Of a DNA stretch of 64,000 nt, positions 17,563 to 27,500 are shown in pieces. The stretch spans positions 221,872-285,871 of the forward strand of contig CAWDZB010000011.1 in assembly GCA_963806685.1 (NCBI GenBank), read 5' to 3'. Origin of the DNA: DDH964 sp963806685 (lineage in GTDB: Bacteria > Desulfobacterota > Desulfuromonadia > Desulfuromonadales > DDH964). How positions within the stretch are numbered: the stretch's first letter is position 1; each line of letters starts with the position of its first letter. The notes beneath the pieces are model-generated. The model saw only the letters and a program-made list of their open reading frames with translations, did no database searches and was not told the DNA's origin. Made by a program: the position numbers and the translations under genes.

Positions 17563-17835
17563 TCCGACTCTTCCTCAGGCGCAAAATCTTGCGCAATTTT
17601 CCATCTTTCCCCACCTTCTTTCACCGCCGGGAGCAGGCCAATCGAAAGCGCAATCACACGGTCCTTGCGGCTCCAAACCGAACCGATAACAGCAAGTTAT
17701 TGTGTCCCGAGCAATTGTATCCCACCCAGGCAAACGGCACTCACCCTTGTTGACACCAGTGCCCTAATCTGTAATTCTTTGCAAATAATCATTCTCCCCA
17801 AAAAAGGTCCCGATATCTTTAGGAAAAGAACTGCC

Positions 17836-18273
17836 ATGAAAGACCCGCAACAACGCTTGGACGACATTATTGCCAAACTCCGCCAGTTGGAGTTCCGGAT
17901 TACGCCGCAGCGGATTGCCATCCTCAAGGCCTTTCTCCGGAGCGATAAGCATCCGAGCGTTGAGCAGGTCCATACCCAGGTGAAGATCAACTTCTCCACC
18001 ACCAGCCTGGCGACGGTCTACAAGACGGTAACCCTGTTGAAGGCGATCGGCGAGATTCTGGAACTCAGTTTCCCCGACGGCCGCAACCGCTACGACGGCC
18101 GGAGGCCCTATCCCCATCCCCACCTGATCTGCACCCAGTGCCAGACCATCCTCGACCCGGAGGTCAGCTCGGTCGACCAGATGGCGGCCGAGATCGAGAA
18201 GACCTCTGGCTATCGCGTCCTCTCCCACCAACTGGAATTTTTCGGGGTTTGTCCTGCCTGTCAGAAAAATTAG
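17836..18273 (+). CDS. perR: PerR-type Fur-family regulator
   Basis: The 145-residue protein has the Fur winged helix (ITPQRIAILKAFLRS, ATVYKTVTLLKAIGEI) and a dimerisation domain. Counting residues gives His39, Asp87, His94, His96 and Asp107 at the places of the regulatory Fe/Mn ligands of B. subtilis PerR (37, 85, 91, 93, 104). Two CxxC pairs (99/102 and 139/142) form the structural zinc site. The Asp in RYD and the adjacent katG and rubrerythrin genes favour PerR over Fur. It would repress peroxide-defence genes until its metal-site His is oxidised. ATG 17836 has AGGAAAAG upstream; the longer in-frame extension looks non-coding. Confidence 0.85.
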   Translation: MKDPQQRLDDIIAKLRQLEFRITPQRIAILKAFLRSDKHPSVEQVHTQVKINFSTTSLATVYKTVTLLKAIGEILELSFPDGRNRYDGRRPYPHPHLICTQCQTILDPEVSSVDQMAAEIEKTSGYRVLSHQLEFFGVCPACQKN

Positions 18274-18321
18274 CGCCATATATTTTTTTCGCTATTTACA
18301 GAGAATGACTTTCTTTAGATA

Positions 18322-18349
18322 TTGACAAACACACAAGGCATGATAGAAG
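18322..18349 (+). promoter_or_regulatory. Candidate katG promoter
   Basis: TTGACA (18322-18327) and TAGAAG (18344-18349) are separated by 16 bases, in the gap between perR and katG. The -10 matches only four of six bases. A PerR operator probably overlaps it, but no clean 7-1-7 palindrome was found. Confidence 0.35.
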
Positions 18350-18512
18350 TAAAAATCTATTCATCTTGACCCGGCCCCCAAAGGATCAGCGCAGTAGAGT
18401 CCGGCCGGGCCATGTCCGGCCTCGGCAGTGATGGATGAAGCGAATGGACAGCGACTCACTACCTCCATGGCAGCAAGGTGAATAAGTCCAGACAACGAAA
18501 GGAGGCAACCTG

Positions 18513-20723
18513 ATGAGTGATGAGAGCAAATGTCCGGTAACGGGTAAAAGCAGCAAGAAGGTCGCAGGCGGCGGCACCTCGAACCGGGACTGGTGGCCGA
18601 ACCAGTTGAACCTTCACATTTTGCACCAGCATTCCCCCCTGTCCAATCCGCTGGACGAAGCTTTCAACTACGCTGAACAGTTCAAGGAACTCGACCTCAA
18701 TGCCGTAAAAAAGGACCTCTATGCGTTGATGACCGACTCGCAGGAATGGTGGCCGGCCGACTATGGCCACTACGGGGGACTCTTCATCCGGATGGCTTGG
18801 CACAGTGCCGGCACCTACCGCACCGGGGACGGACGCGGCGGCGCAGGGTCCGGCAACCAGCGCTTTGCACCGCTCAACAGCTGGCCGGACAACGCCAACC
18901 TCGACAAGGCGCGGCGTCTGCTTTGGCCGATCAAGCAGAAATACGGCAAAAAAATTTCCTGGGCCGACCTGATGATCCTCGCCGGCAACTGTGCCCTGGA
19001 GTCAATGGGCTTCAAGACCTTCGGCTTCGGCGGCGGGCGCGAAGACATCTGGGAGCCGGAAGAGGATATTTATTGGGGAGCCGAAGAGGAATGGCTGGCC
19101 ACGAGCGACAAGCCCAAGAGCCGCTATTCAGGCGATCGGGATCTGGATAACCCCTTGGCAGCCGTGCAGATGGGACTGATCTACGTCAACCCGGAAGGCC
19201 CGGACGGCAACCCGGACCCGGTGGCCTCGGGCCGCGACGTGCGCGAAACCTTCGCGCGCATGGCGATGAACGACGAAGAAACCGTCGCTCTCGTCGCCGG
19301 CGGACACACCTTCGGCAAATGCCACGGTGCAGGCGATCCGGATCTGATCGGTCCAGAGCCCGAAGCCGCCCCCATCGAAGAGCAGGGCCTCGGCTGGAAA
19401 AGCAGTTTCGGCAGCGGAAAGGGGGATGACGCGATCACCAGTGGCATCGAGGGCGCCTGGAAGGCGAATCCAACCCATTGGGACATGGGCTATCTGAAGA
19501 CGTTGTTCAAATACGAGTGGGAACTAGTCAAGAGTCCGGCCGGCGCGAATCAGTGGCTGGCCAAGGACGTGGACGAAGAAGACATGGTGGTTGGCGCCCA
19601 CGACCCGTCAAAAAAAGTGCGACCGATGATGACCACGGCGGACCTCTCGTTGCGCTTCGACCCGATCTACGAGCCGATCGCGCGGCGCTACCTGCAGAAC
19701 CCCGAAGAATTCGCCGATGCCTTCGCCCGCGCCTGGTTCAAGCTGACCCACCGCGACATGGGGCCGCGCGCACGCTATCTCGGCCCGGAGGTCCCTGCGG
19801 AGGAACTCCTGTGGCAGGATCCCGTCCCCGCGGTCGATCACGAGTTGATTAACGCGCAGGACATCGCCGCCCTCAAGGGCAGGATCCTCGCTTCGGGACT
19901 GTCCGTTTCGCAACTGGTGTCGACCGGCTGGGCGTCGGCGTCTACCTTCCGCGACTCCGACAAGCGCGGCGGAGCGAACGGGGCGCGCATCCGTCTCGCC
20001 CCGCAGAAGGATTGGGCGGTCAACCAGCCGGCCCAACTGAAGACCGTGCTGCAGACCCTCGAAGGTATTCAAAAGGAGTTCAACAATGCGCAGTCAGGCG
20101 GAAAGAAGGTTTCGCTCGCCGACCTGATTGTCCTCGGCGGATGCGCAGCAGTCGAGCAGGCGGCGAAGAATGCCGGCTTCGAGGTCACAGTTCCCTTCGC
20201 GCCAGGACGCACGGACGCGTCGCAGGAACAAACCGACGTGCAGGCATTCTCCGTCCTCGAACCGGCTGCAGACGGGTTCCGTAATTACCAGAAAGCCAAG
20301 TACAGCGTATCGGCAGAGGAACTGCTGGTTGACCGGGCGCAACTGCTGACGCTCACCGCTCCGGAGATGACGGTTCTGGTTGGCGGCATGCGCGTCCTGA
20401 ATGCCAACTTCGGGCAGGCCCAACACGGCGTCTTCACCAAGCGGCCGGGGGCACTCACCAATGACTTCTTCGTGAACCTGCTCGACATGAGAACCACATG
20501 GAAGCCGACCTCGGAAGCCGGCGACGTGTTCGAGGGTCGTGACCGCGCGACCGGCGAACTCAAGTGGACCGGCACCCGCATCGACCTCATCTTCGGTTCG
20601 AACTCCCAGCTGCGGGCCGTCGCGGAAGTCTATGGGTGTGAGGACTCCCAGGAGAAGTTCGTGCACGACTTTGTCGCGGCTTGGAGCAAGGCCATGAACC
20701 TTGACCGCTTCGACCTCGTCTGA
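18513..20723 (+). CDS. katG: Catalase-peroxidase
   Basis: The 736-residue haem enzyme destroys hydrogen peroxide by catalase and peroxidase reactions. The distal Arg93-Trp96-His97 (IRMAWHSAGTYR) and proximal His265 (AGGHTFGKCHG) are present. So is the Trp-Tyr-Met adduct typical of KatG: Trp96, Tyr224 (GLIYVNPEGP) and Met250 (FARMAMNDEE). The C-terminal duplicate domain is complete (WASASTFRDSDKRGGANGARIRLAPQ). There is no signal peptide, so it is cytoplasmic. AAAGGAGG lies just upstream of ATG 18513. It follows the PerR-type regulator gene by 240 bp and is likely peroxide-induced. Confidence 0.97.
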   Translation: MSDESKCPVTGKSSKKVAGGGTSNRDWWPNQLNLHILHQHSPLSNPLDEAFNYAEQFKELDLNAVKKDLYALMTDSQEWWPADYGHYGGLFIRMAWHSAGTYRTGDGRGGAGSGNQRFAPLNSWPDNANLDKARRLLWPIKQKYGKKISWADLMILAGNCALESMGFKTFGFGGGREDIWEPEEDIYWGAEEEWLATSDKPKSRYSGDRDLDNPLAAVQMGLIYVNPEGPDGNPDPVASGRDVRETFARMAMNDEETVALVAGGHTFGKCHGAGDPDLIGPEPEAAPIEEQGLGWKSSFGSGKGDDAITSGIEGAWKANPTHWDMGYLKTLFKYEWELVKSPAGANQWLAKDVDEEDMVVGAHDPSKKVRPMMTTADLSLRFDPIYEPIARRYLQNPEEFADAFARAWFKLTHRDMGPRARYLGPEVPAEELLWQDPVPAVDHELINAQDIAALKGRILASGLSVSQLVSTGWASASTFRDSDKRGGANGARIRLAPQKDWAVNQPAQLKTVLQTLEGIQKEFNNAQSGGKKVSLADLIVLGGCAAVEQAAKNAGFEVTVPFAPGRTDASQEQTDVQAFSVLEPAADGFRNYQKAKYSVSAEELLVDRAQLLTLTAPEMTVLVGGMRVLNANFGQAQHGVFTKRPGALTNDFFVNLLDMRTTWKPTSEAGDVFEGRDRATGELKWTGTRIDLIFGSNSQLRAVAEVYGCEDSQEKFVHDFVAAWSKAMNLDRFDLV

Positions 20724-20786
20724 TCTGGGTAAGAACCTTCTCGAAGGTCTCTGAAGCGTATTCTGAACTGCATATCGGATGATCTG

Positions 20787-20829
20787 GAAGCCTCGGTTCG
20801 AAATCGAGTCGGGGCTTCTTACGTTTTTC
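20787..20829 (+). terminator. Rho-independent terminator after katG
   Basis: A 14-15-bp stem from GAAGCCTCGGTTCGA to TCGAGTCGGGGCTTC (three G-T pairs) is followed by TTACGTTTTT. Confidence 0.8.
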
Positions 20830-20953
20830 AACCTAAAAACGGGAGTTCACTTTTGGAGAGCTGGGCAGAGCCAGATCGATAATTTCCCGGTACTTCAGTT
20901 ACTGAATTGATCATTCATCACCATGGGATTCTAACTTATCAAAGGAGTGAAAA

Positions 20954-21493
20954 ATGCCTGGAACGCTCAAGGGTACGAAAACGGAAAAAAACCTCATGGA
21001 AGCCTTCGCCGGGGAATCGCAGGCGCGCAACAAGTACACCTACTTCGCCTCCGCGGCGAAAAAGGAGGGGTATGAGACGATCGCCGCCTTTTTCCTGGAA
21101 ACGGCCGACAATGAGAAGGAGCACGCCAAGCTGCACCTGAAGGCGCTCGGCGGCATCGGGACGACGGCCGCGAACCTGCGCGAGGCGGCTGCGGGTGAAC
21201 ATGGGGAGAGCGTGGACATGTACCCCCGCATGGCCCGGGAGGCGCGGGAAGAGGGATTTCAGGAAGTTGCCTTCACCTTCGAGGCCATCGGCAAGATCGA
21301 GAAAGCGCACAAGGAGCGTTATCTGAAACTGCTCGACGAACTGGAGAGCGGCAGCCTGTTTTCAAAGCCGGAATCGGTTCGCTGGCGGTGCCGTAATTGC
21401 GGGCATATCCACGAAGGGACCAGCGCTCCCGAGATCTGTCCGGTTTGTAAGCATCCCCGGGCATATTTCGAAGTGGTGGAGGATCATTATTGA
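20954..21493 (+). CDS. rbr: Rubrerythrin
   Basis: The 179-residue protein has the ferritin-like diiron domain (NLMEAFAGESQARNKYTYFA, ETADNEKEHAKLHLK, AREEGFQEVAFTFEAIGKIEKAHKERY) with the usual Glu and Glu-x-x-His ligands. A C-terminal rubredoxin domain follows (CRNCGHIHEG...CPVCKHP). Rubrerythrin reduces hydrogen peroxide in the cytoplasm of anaerobes, taking electrons from rubredoxin or NADH. AAAGGAG precedes the start by 8 bases. It follows katG and is closed by its own terminator; with perR and katG it makes a peroxide-defence cluster. Confidence 0.97.
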   Translation: MPGTLKGTKTEKNLMEAFAGESQARNKYTYFASAAKKEGYETIAAFFLETADNEKEHAKLHLKALGGIGTTAANLREAAAGEHGESVDMYPRMAREAREEGFQEVAFTFEAIGKIEKAHKERYLKLLDELESGSLFSKPESVRWRCRNCGHIHEGTSAPEICPVCKHPRAYFEVVEDHY

Positions 21494-21522
21494 GTGGGTA
21501 TTGACTTGGCACCTGAATTTTG

Positions 21523-21557
21523 CGGGCCGGTTCCAAAAGAACCGGCCCGTTGTCTTT
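21523..21557 (+). terminator. Rho-independent terminator after rubrerythrin
   Basis: CGGGCCGGTTC / GAACCGGCCCG is a perfect 11-bp stem with loop CAAAA, followed by TTGTCTTT. Confidence 0.9.
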
Positions 21558-21878
21558 AAGATGTCAATCGGCAAGGAATAGCCAAATATGTTGAACTGGA
21601 TTTCAGGACATTTCAATTCCTGAATGCTAGAATGTTTCAAAAATCCTGGGCAGTTACAATAACGATTGGTTGCACTTGCAGGCGCCACCTTCCCTGCTGA
21701 CTCCGCTTCCCTTCCACCACCCACACCAGGGTCTTCGCGCCCTAGCTTTATTTGTGCCGATCCGTCCCTTTCGCGGGTGGACATCCGGGCTATATCTGTT
21801 AGTTGGTTTATTCCTGCAATGCATTCCTGCGCCTATCCGGCATTTTTCCAGCCAACCCTCGTACGCAAGGAGAAAACG

Positions 21879-23523
21879 ATGGAAGAGATGTTCTGTTACC
21901 AGTGCGAACAGGCCGCCGGCGGCACCGGTTGCACCAAGATCGGCGTCTGCGGCAAGACCCCGGAAGTGGCGGCCCTGCAGAATCTGATCGTCTACGGCCT
22001 CCAGGGGATGGCCTTCTGGGCCAACCAGGCCCGCGCCAAGGGGGCCGTCGACCCGGCCATCGACCTGCACCTGATCGAGGCGCTCTTCACCACGGTGACC
22101 AACGTCGATTTCGATCCCGACAGCTGTGCCGCCGTGGCGCAGAAGACCGTGAAGATGCGGGATGTGGCCCGGGCGCTGTTCGAGAAGGCCAACGGCGGGC
22201 CCTTCGCCGGAAAGGTTCCCGAGGCCGCCGGCAACTGGGCGCTGCCGGCCGTCCGCGAGGAGCAGGTGGCGCTGGGCAAGGCGAAGGGGGTCAAGACCTA
22301 CAACAGCGACCCCGACGTCAACTCGGTGCAGAACATCCTGCTCTACGGCTGCAAGGGGATGGCCGCCTATGCCGACCATGCCCATATCCTCGGCAAGGAC
22401 GACCCGGCGATCTACGCCTTCATCCACAAGGCGCTGGCCGCCATCGCCGAGAACCAGGGCGGGCTGATGGATTTCGTGGGCCTGTGCATGGAATGCGGCA
22501 AGACCAATATCGACTGCATGGGCCTTTTGAACAGCGCCCACAAGGAGCACTACCAGACGCCGACGCCGACCCCGGTGAACATCGGCGCCAAGGCCGGCAA
22601 GGCGATCCTGGTCTCCGGGCACGACCTGAAGATGCTGGAGGACTTGCTCAAGCAGACCGAAGGCAAGGGGATCAACGTCTACACCCACGTCGAGATGCTT
22701 CCCGCCCACGGCTACCCGGGGCTGAAGAAGTACCCCCACCTTGCCGGCAACTTCGGCAGCGCCTGGCAGAACCAGTACCAGGAGTTCCAGGACTTCCCGG
22801 GCGCCATCATCTTCAACACCAACTGCATCCAGCGCCCGGCCGACGCCTACAAGGAGCGTCTCTTCACCTGGGGTCGGGTGAAATGGCCCGGTGTGAAGCA
22901 CATCGAGGGGTGGGATTTCTCGGAGGTCATCGCTGCGGCGAAAAAGGCCGAGGGCTTCAAAGAGATCCCGGGCAAGAACATCCTCACCGGCTGCGGCCAC
23001 GACGCGGTGCTGGGGCTGGCCGACAAGGTCATCGCCGCCGTCAAGTCCGGCGCGATCAAGCGCTTCTTCGTCATCGGCGGCTGCGACGGCGCCAAGCCGG
23101 GGCGCAACTACTACACCAACTTCGCCGAGCAGCTCCCCCACGACACGGTGATCCTGACCCTGGCCTGCGGCAAGTACCGCTTCAACAAGCTCGATCTCGG
23201 GAGATATCGGCGGCATCCCGCGGCTGCTCGACGTCGGCCAGTGCAACGACGCCTACTCGGCGGTGCAGATCGCCCTGGCCTTGGCAGGCGCCTTCGACTG
23301 CGGAGTCAACGACCTGCCCCTCTCCATCGTCCTTAGCTGGTACGAGCAGAAGGCGGTGGTGGTGCTCCTCTCGCTCCTCTCGCTGGGGATCAAGAACATG
23401 AAGCTCGGCCCCTCGCTGCCGGCCTTCGTCACCCCCAACGTCCTCAATTTCCTGGTCGAGAACTTCAACATCGCGCCGATCGGCACCGTGGAGGAGGACA
23501 TGCAGGCGATGCTGGGCGCCTGA
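21879..23523 (+). pseudogene. hcp: Second hybrid-cluster protein gene, frameshifted
   Basis: The gene begins MEEMFCYQCEQAAGGTGC after an AAGGAG site and follows hcp 1 closely through LACGKYRFNKLDLG. At 23199-23201 a GGG stands where the paralogue has GG, adding one base. The frame then leaves the family, and the remaining 110 codons (DIGGIPRLLDVGQCNDAYSAV to the stop at 23521-23523) continue in another frame with full similarity. Without the extra G the product would be 547 residues with all cluster ligands (N-terminal C-x2-C-x8-C-x5-C). As read, the protein lacks the last cluster ligands. A homopolymer-type single-base error in the sequence is as likely as a true mutation. Confidence 0.85.
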
Positions 23524-23675
23524 ACATCTCTTACATATGCAGTATTGGCGGCGCGGGCCTCTTGTCCGCGCCGCTTCTTTTGCTCCGGTGGGGAACCTTT
23601 CCATCGTCGAAAAAGAGGATAGAATGGCAATGCACCTTTTTGCCCCGCGGCCATCCCCCTTCCCGGAGGTCTGCC

Positions 23676-25154
23676 ATGGTGAATCCCCCTCGCCCGTTTC
23701 GCCCCCTTGCGCCCCTGCTGCTTGTGCTCCTCAGTGCCTGCATCTTGTCGCTTGCGGCCTGTTCCCGAGAGAAGCAGGGGCCGGTAGCCACCGTCGCCAC
23801 AGAGCCGGCACCGGTCGCTGCGGCCGACGGCTCCGCCAACCTGATCACTGCCATCGAGCAAGTCGCCCAACAGACCATCCCGGCAGTGGTCCACATCGAG
23901 GTCACCGAGCGCCAAGAGGTCCCCAATCCCTTCTTCCAATTCGAACAGGACCCCTTCTTCCGGCAGTTCTTCGGCGGTAAAAAACAGCCCCGGGAGCTGC
24001 AACGGGAGCTCAGGGGGCTCGGCAGCGGCATGCTCATGGATTCCAGGGGCTATATCCTGACCAACAACCACGTTGCCGGCGGTGCCACCAAAATCGAAGT
24101 GCAGCTCGCCGACGGTGAGCGCTTTCCTGCCAAACTGGTAGGAACGGATCCCAAGACCGATCTGGCGGTCATCCGCATCGAGGCAAAGAAGGAGCTGCCG
24201 CACGTGGTTTTCGGCGATTCCGACCGGGTCCGGGTCGGCCAGTGGGTCGTCGCCATCGGCCATCCCCGGGGCCTCGACCAGACCGTCACCCAGGGGATCA
24301 TTAGCGCCAAGCACCGCACCGGAATCACCAACCCCTCGGGCTACGAGGACTTTCTGCAGACCGACGCGGCTATCAACCCGGGCAACAGCGGCGGTCCACT
24401 GCTGACCCTGAACGGCGAGGTGATCGGCGTCAACGCGGCCATCGAATCGACCTCCGGCGGATTCCAGGGGATCGGATTCGCCATCCCCAGCAACATGGCC
24501 CTGCACGTCGCCAAACAATTGATCGCCACCGGCAAGGTCGAACGGGGCTGGCTTGGGGTTTCGGTTCAGAACCTCACCCCCGCCCTGGCCGACAAGTTCG
24601 GGCTGCCGGGGCGCAAGGGGGCGCTGATCGCCGACGTGACCCCTGACGGCCCCGCCCAGAAAGGCGGCCTGCGACGCGGCGACGTGGTCGTTGCCTTCGC
24701 CGGCAAGCAGGTCGGCGACGCCGCCGAGCTACGCAACGCCACCGCCGACGCCGCCGTCGGCAGCACGGTACCGCTGACCCTGTTCCGCGACGGCAAACAG
24801 CTGACGGTGAAGATCACCATCGGCAACCTGGAGCAGCAGACCGAGCTGCTGCTCGCCTCGGTCTCGAAGCGGCTCGGCATAGCCGTCCGAGCTGTGCCGC
24901 CGAAGACCGCCGCCAAGTACGGCCTCAACCCCGATCTGGGCGTAATCATCACCAGGGTCGATCCCGGCGGCCCCCTTGGCGGTTCCGGATTCGAGGTCGG
25001 CGACTTGATTCTGGCAGTCAACGGTACCCCGGTCCAGGGTCCGCCGGGCCTCGGCCAGATGGTCGACAAGCTTCATGCCGGGGAACAGATCGAGCTGCTC
25101 GCCCTCGATCATCGCAGCGGCCAGCAGGGAACCATCCTAGTCACCACCCGCTGA
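23676..25154 (+). CDS. Deg/HtrA family serine protease, lipoprotein form
   Basis: The 492-residue protein has a signal peptide ending in a lipobox (LSLAAC, Cys29), so it is probably membrane-tethered in the periplasm. The trypsin-like domain holds the triad His (ILTNNHVAGG), Asp (TDLAVIRI) and Ser (NPGNSGGPLL). Two PDZ domains follow (GWLGVSVQNLTPALADKFGLPGRKGALIADV and LGIAVRAVPPKTAAKYGLNPDLGVIITRV). DegP/DegQ relatives act as periplasmic chaperone-proteases. ATG 23676 was chosen because GGAGG lies nine bases upstream and the signal peptide starts there. Confidence 0.93.
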   Translation: MVNPPRPFRPLAPLLLVLLSACILSLAACSREKQGPVATVATEPAPVAAADGSANLITAIEQVAQQTIPAVVHIEVTERQEVPNPFFQFEQDPFFRQFFGGKKQPRELQRELRGLGSGMLMDSRGYILTNNHVAGGATKIEVQLADGERFPAKLVGTDPKTDLAVIRIEAKKELPHVVFGDSDRVRVGQWVVAIGHPRGLDQTVTQGIISAKHRTGITNPSGYEDFLQTDAAINPGNSGGPLLTLNGEVIGVNAAIESTSGGFQGIGFAIPSNMALHVAKQLIATGKVERGWLGVSVQNLTPALADKFGLPGRKGALIADVTPDGPAQKGGLRRGDVVVAFAGKQVGDAAELRNATADAAVGSTVPLTLFRDGKQLTVKITIGNLEQQTELLLASVSKRLGIAVRAVPPKTAAKYGLNPDLGVIITRVDPGGPLGGSGFEVGDLILAVNGTPVQGPPGLGQMVDKLHAGEQIELLALDHRSGQQGTILVTTR

Positions 25155-25268
25155 CCCGCTCTCCTCGCCCCACCTGCTGAAGGGCAGCCGCTGTTCATAC
25201 TTGAAATTGACCGGCGAAATAATATATATTTTTTTGCATATACAAGTTTCACCAAGGAGGTTCACGAT

Positions 25269-25454
25269 ATGCCGATCTTCGAATACCGCTGCACCAGCTG
25301 CGGAGCCAGCAGCGAAAAGATCCAGCGCCAGCCACAGGAGGAGATTGCCTGTCCGGTCTGCGGGAAAAAGGCGGTGCGCAGCGTCTCCCGTTTCGCCGTC
25401 GCCGGCGGCAGCACCGGGGGATGCTCCTCTCCATCCGGCTCCGGCTTCACCTGA
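25269..25454 (+). CDS. FmdB-family zinc-ribbon protein
   Basis: The 61-residue protein begins MPIFEYRCTSCG and has the second CxxC in IACPVCGKKAVRSVSRFA, the FmdB/CxxC_CxxC_SSSS regulatory-protein signature. A Gly/Ser-rich tail (GGSTGGCSSPSGSG) ends it. AAGGAGG lies nine bases upstream. Function is unknown; the name comes from a gene thought to regulate formamidase. It sits alone between the HtrA gene and a terminator shared with the convergent mutase gene. Confidence 0.9.
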   Translation: MPIFEYRCTSCGASSEKIQRQPQEEIACPVCGKKAVRSVSRFAVAGGSTGGCSSPSGSGFT

Positions 25455-25490
25455 GGCTAGCCGCCTCGGGTCGCGTGACGACCTGCCGCA

Positions 25491-25528
25491 ACGACAATGG
25501 CGGGGCCTTCTGGCCCCGCCATTGTCGT
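25491..25528. terminator. Bidirectional terminator
   Basis: A perfect 17-bp inverted repeat (ACGACAATGGCGGGGCC with its complement) around a TTCT loop separates the FmdB gene from the convergent phosphohexomutase gene. Confidence 0.88.
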
Positions 25529-25549
25529 GTAAAGGATGTCTCTTCCTGA

Positions 25550-26968
25550 TCAGCTGCGCACGAAGTCGGCAGCGGCGGCGAGCATCCGGTCGAGTTCGGA
25601 GGAACTGCCGGCCTCGGCGTAAACCCGCACCACCGGCTCGGTCCCCGACTTGCGGAACAACACCCAGGAGCCGTCACGGAACAGCAGCTTGACGCCGTCG
25701 ATGGTGATCACGTCCTCCACCTTCTTGCCGGCGATCTCCGCCGGCGGGTTCGCCACCTTGGCACCGTACCCCTCCTCCAGCTCCGGCGACAGTTGGATAT
25801 TCTCCCGCCGGGTATGGAATTCCCCGACACGCCGGTAGAGATCGGCCAGCAGCTCGCCGAGGGACTTGCCTTCCACCGCAACCATCTCGGCGACCAGCAG
25901 GCAGGCGAGAATCCCGTCCTTGTCGGGGACGTGGCCGCGGACCGTCAGACCGGCGCTCTCTTCGCCGCCGATCAGAATCCGATCCCTGCTGATGTAGTCG
26001 CCGATGAACTTGAAGCCGACCGGTGTCTCCAGCACCTGCAGACCGTGATGGTGGGCGACCGCATCGACGAAGTGGGAGGTGGCCACCGAGCGGGCAATGT
26101 CGCCGCTCTGCCCCTTGACCCGCACTAAGTAGTCGTAGAGAAGCGCCAGGATGTAGTTCGGTTCAATGAAGCTGCCGTCATGATCGACGATCCCGTAGCG
26201 GTCGGCATCGCCGTCGGTGGCGAGGCCGAGACGGATATCCGCCTCGTCGCGTACCAGGGTGATGAAGTCGTTGATATGGGCCGCCGAGGGTTCCGGCGGC
26301 AGACCGCCGAAATAGGGATCGCGATGGTCGTTGAGAGCCACGACCTTGACGCCGGCTTCGCGCAGCAAGGTGTCGAGATAGCCGCGGCCGGTCCCGTACA
26401 TCGGGTTGACCGCCACGGTCATCCCGGAACGGGCGATGGCGGCAAAATCGACCAGTTGCCGCAGCCGGGCGAAATAGGCCTCCCGCGGGTCGATCTCCTC
26501 GACCAGGCCGGCGCGAACCGCGACATCGAGGGGCATTTCCCGGTAGCAGACTTCACCGAGCATGGCGTTGGCCCGGTCTTCGATGTCGCGGGTGGTTTCC
26601 GGCAGCGCCGGGCCGCCGCTCTCCGGCGAAAACTTCAGCCCGTTGTACTCGGGGGGATTGTGGCTGGCGGTGAAGTTGATTCCGCCGGCGGCACGGCGGC
26701 GGATGATTTCGAAGGCGATAACCGGGGTCGGCGTGTCGCGGTCGCAGAGGAAGGAATGAATGCCGGCTCCGGCCAGCACCCGGGCGGTTTCCCGGGCGAA
26801 TTTTTCGCCCATGAAACGGCTGTCATGGCCGACCACTACCCCGCGCCCGGCGGTGCCGCCGGCCTGCAGGTGATCGGCGATCGCCTGAGTGACGATCTTG
26901 ACGTTTTCGAAGGTGAAATCCTCGCAGAAAATCCCTCGCCAGCCCGAGGTCCCAAAGGTGATGCGCAT
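25550..26968 (-). CDS. Phosphoglucomutase/phosphomannomutase family protein
   Basis: The 472-residue enzyme has all alpha-D-phosphohexomutase landmarks: MRITFGTSGWRGIF at the start, the phosphoserine loop TASHNPPEYNG, the metal loop DGDADRYGI, the sugar loop GGEESAG and the C-terminal phosphate loop (FRKSGTEPVVRVYAE). It interconverts hexose 1- and 6-phosphates for glycogen or polysaccharide precursors. ATG 26968 is chosen because GGGGAGG is nine bases upstream; a TTG three codons earlier is less likely. Substrate preference between glucose and mannose cannot be told from motifs. Confidence 0.92.
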   Translation of the reverse strand: MRITFGTSGWRGIFCEDFTFENVKIVTQAIADHLQAGGTAGRGVVVGHDSRFMGEKFARETARVLAGAGIHSFLCDRDTPTPVIAFEIIRRRAAGGINFTASHNPPEYNGLKFSPESGGPALPETTRDIEDRANAMLGEVCYREMPLDVAVRAGLVEEIDPREAYFARLRQLVDFAAIARSGMTVAVNPMYGTGRGYLDTLLREAGVKVVALNDHRDPYFGGLPPEPSAAHINDFITLVRDEADIRLGLATDGDADRYGIVDHDGSFIEPNYILALLYDYLVRVKGQSGDIARSVATSHFVDAVAHHHGLQVLETPVGFKFIGDYISRDRILIGGEESAGLTVRGHVPDKDGILACLLVAEMVAVEGKSLGELLADLYRRVGEFHTRRENIQLSPELEEGYGAKVANPPAEIAGKKVEDVITIDGVKLLFRDGSWVLFRKSGTEPVVRVYAEAGSSSELDRMLAAAADFVRS

Positions 26969-27135
26969 GACGTCCAACCTCCCCTTCCTTGACTATTTTG
27001 GAAACCGATCGAATCATTGAAGCCGCCCGCCCCGCGTTGGCCGGCACGGCGAGCAAAGCATACCATATCCGTTCCGGGACAGCGGGAGCAGTGGGAAGAA
27101 TTTTTTGCCGGGAGAGGGGTACCAGGAGTAGCGGA

Positions 27136-27420
27136 TCAGGAGAATTCCTCGTCCCATAGGCGGGGAGCGACATAGCCGGAAATATCCGCCACGTAGGGGC
27201 AATCGGCGGGAAGGAACCCGCGCCGCAGCAACCGTGGCGTTATCGGCACGCAGCCGGGGCGCACCTCGTGGCGCCGGTCATAGACCCGGCACAGGCGGGA
27301 TTCCGGATCAAGAAATTCGCAGGGGGTGTCGGTGTAATAGACCTCCCCTTCGAATTCGATCTTCTCAAAGCAGCAGCGGCCGCAGCGGCGGCATTTAGTT
27401 TCCCATCCCCGGGTGGTCAT
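27136..27420 (-). CDS. YkgJ-family cysteine cluster protein
   Basis: The 94-residue protein begins MTTRGWETKCRRCGRCCFEK. The Cys pattern CxxCGxCC, then PCEFLD, LCRVYDRR, RPGCVP and ADCPYV is that of the YkgJ (CxxCxxCC zinc- or iron-binding) family. AGGAGGAA lies just before ATG 27420; a longer in-frame start has none. It is transcribed away from the PxxKW gene. Function is unknown; it may bind an Fe-S cluster or zinc. Confidence 0.85.
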   Translation of the reverse strand: MTTRGWETKCRRCGRCCFEKIEFEGEVYYTDTPCEFLDPESRLCRVYDRRHEVRPGCVPITPRLLRRGFLPADCPYVADISGYVAPRLWDEEFS

Positions 27421-27500
27421 CGCTGTTCCTCCTGCGGCCAAGGTAACCAATGGTCGGCGGGAACGTCAAGGGAGAATGCCGGTCGAACTGGAAATTCTTG

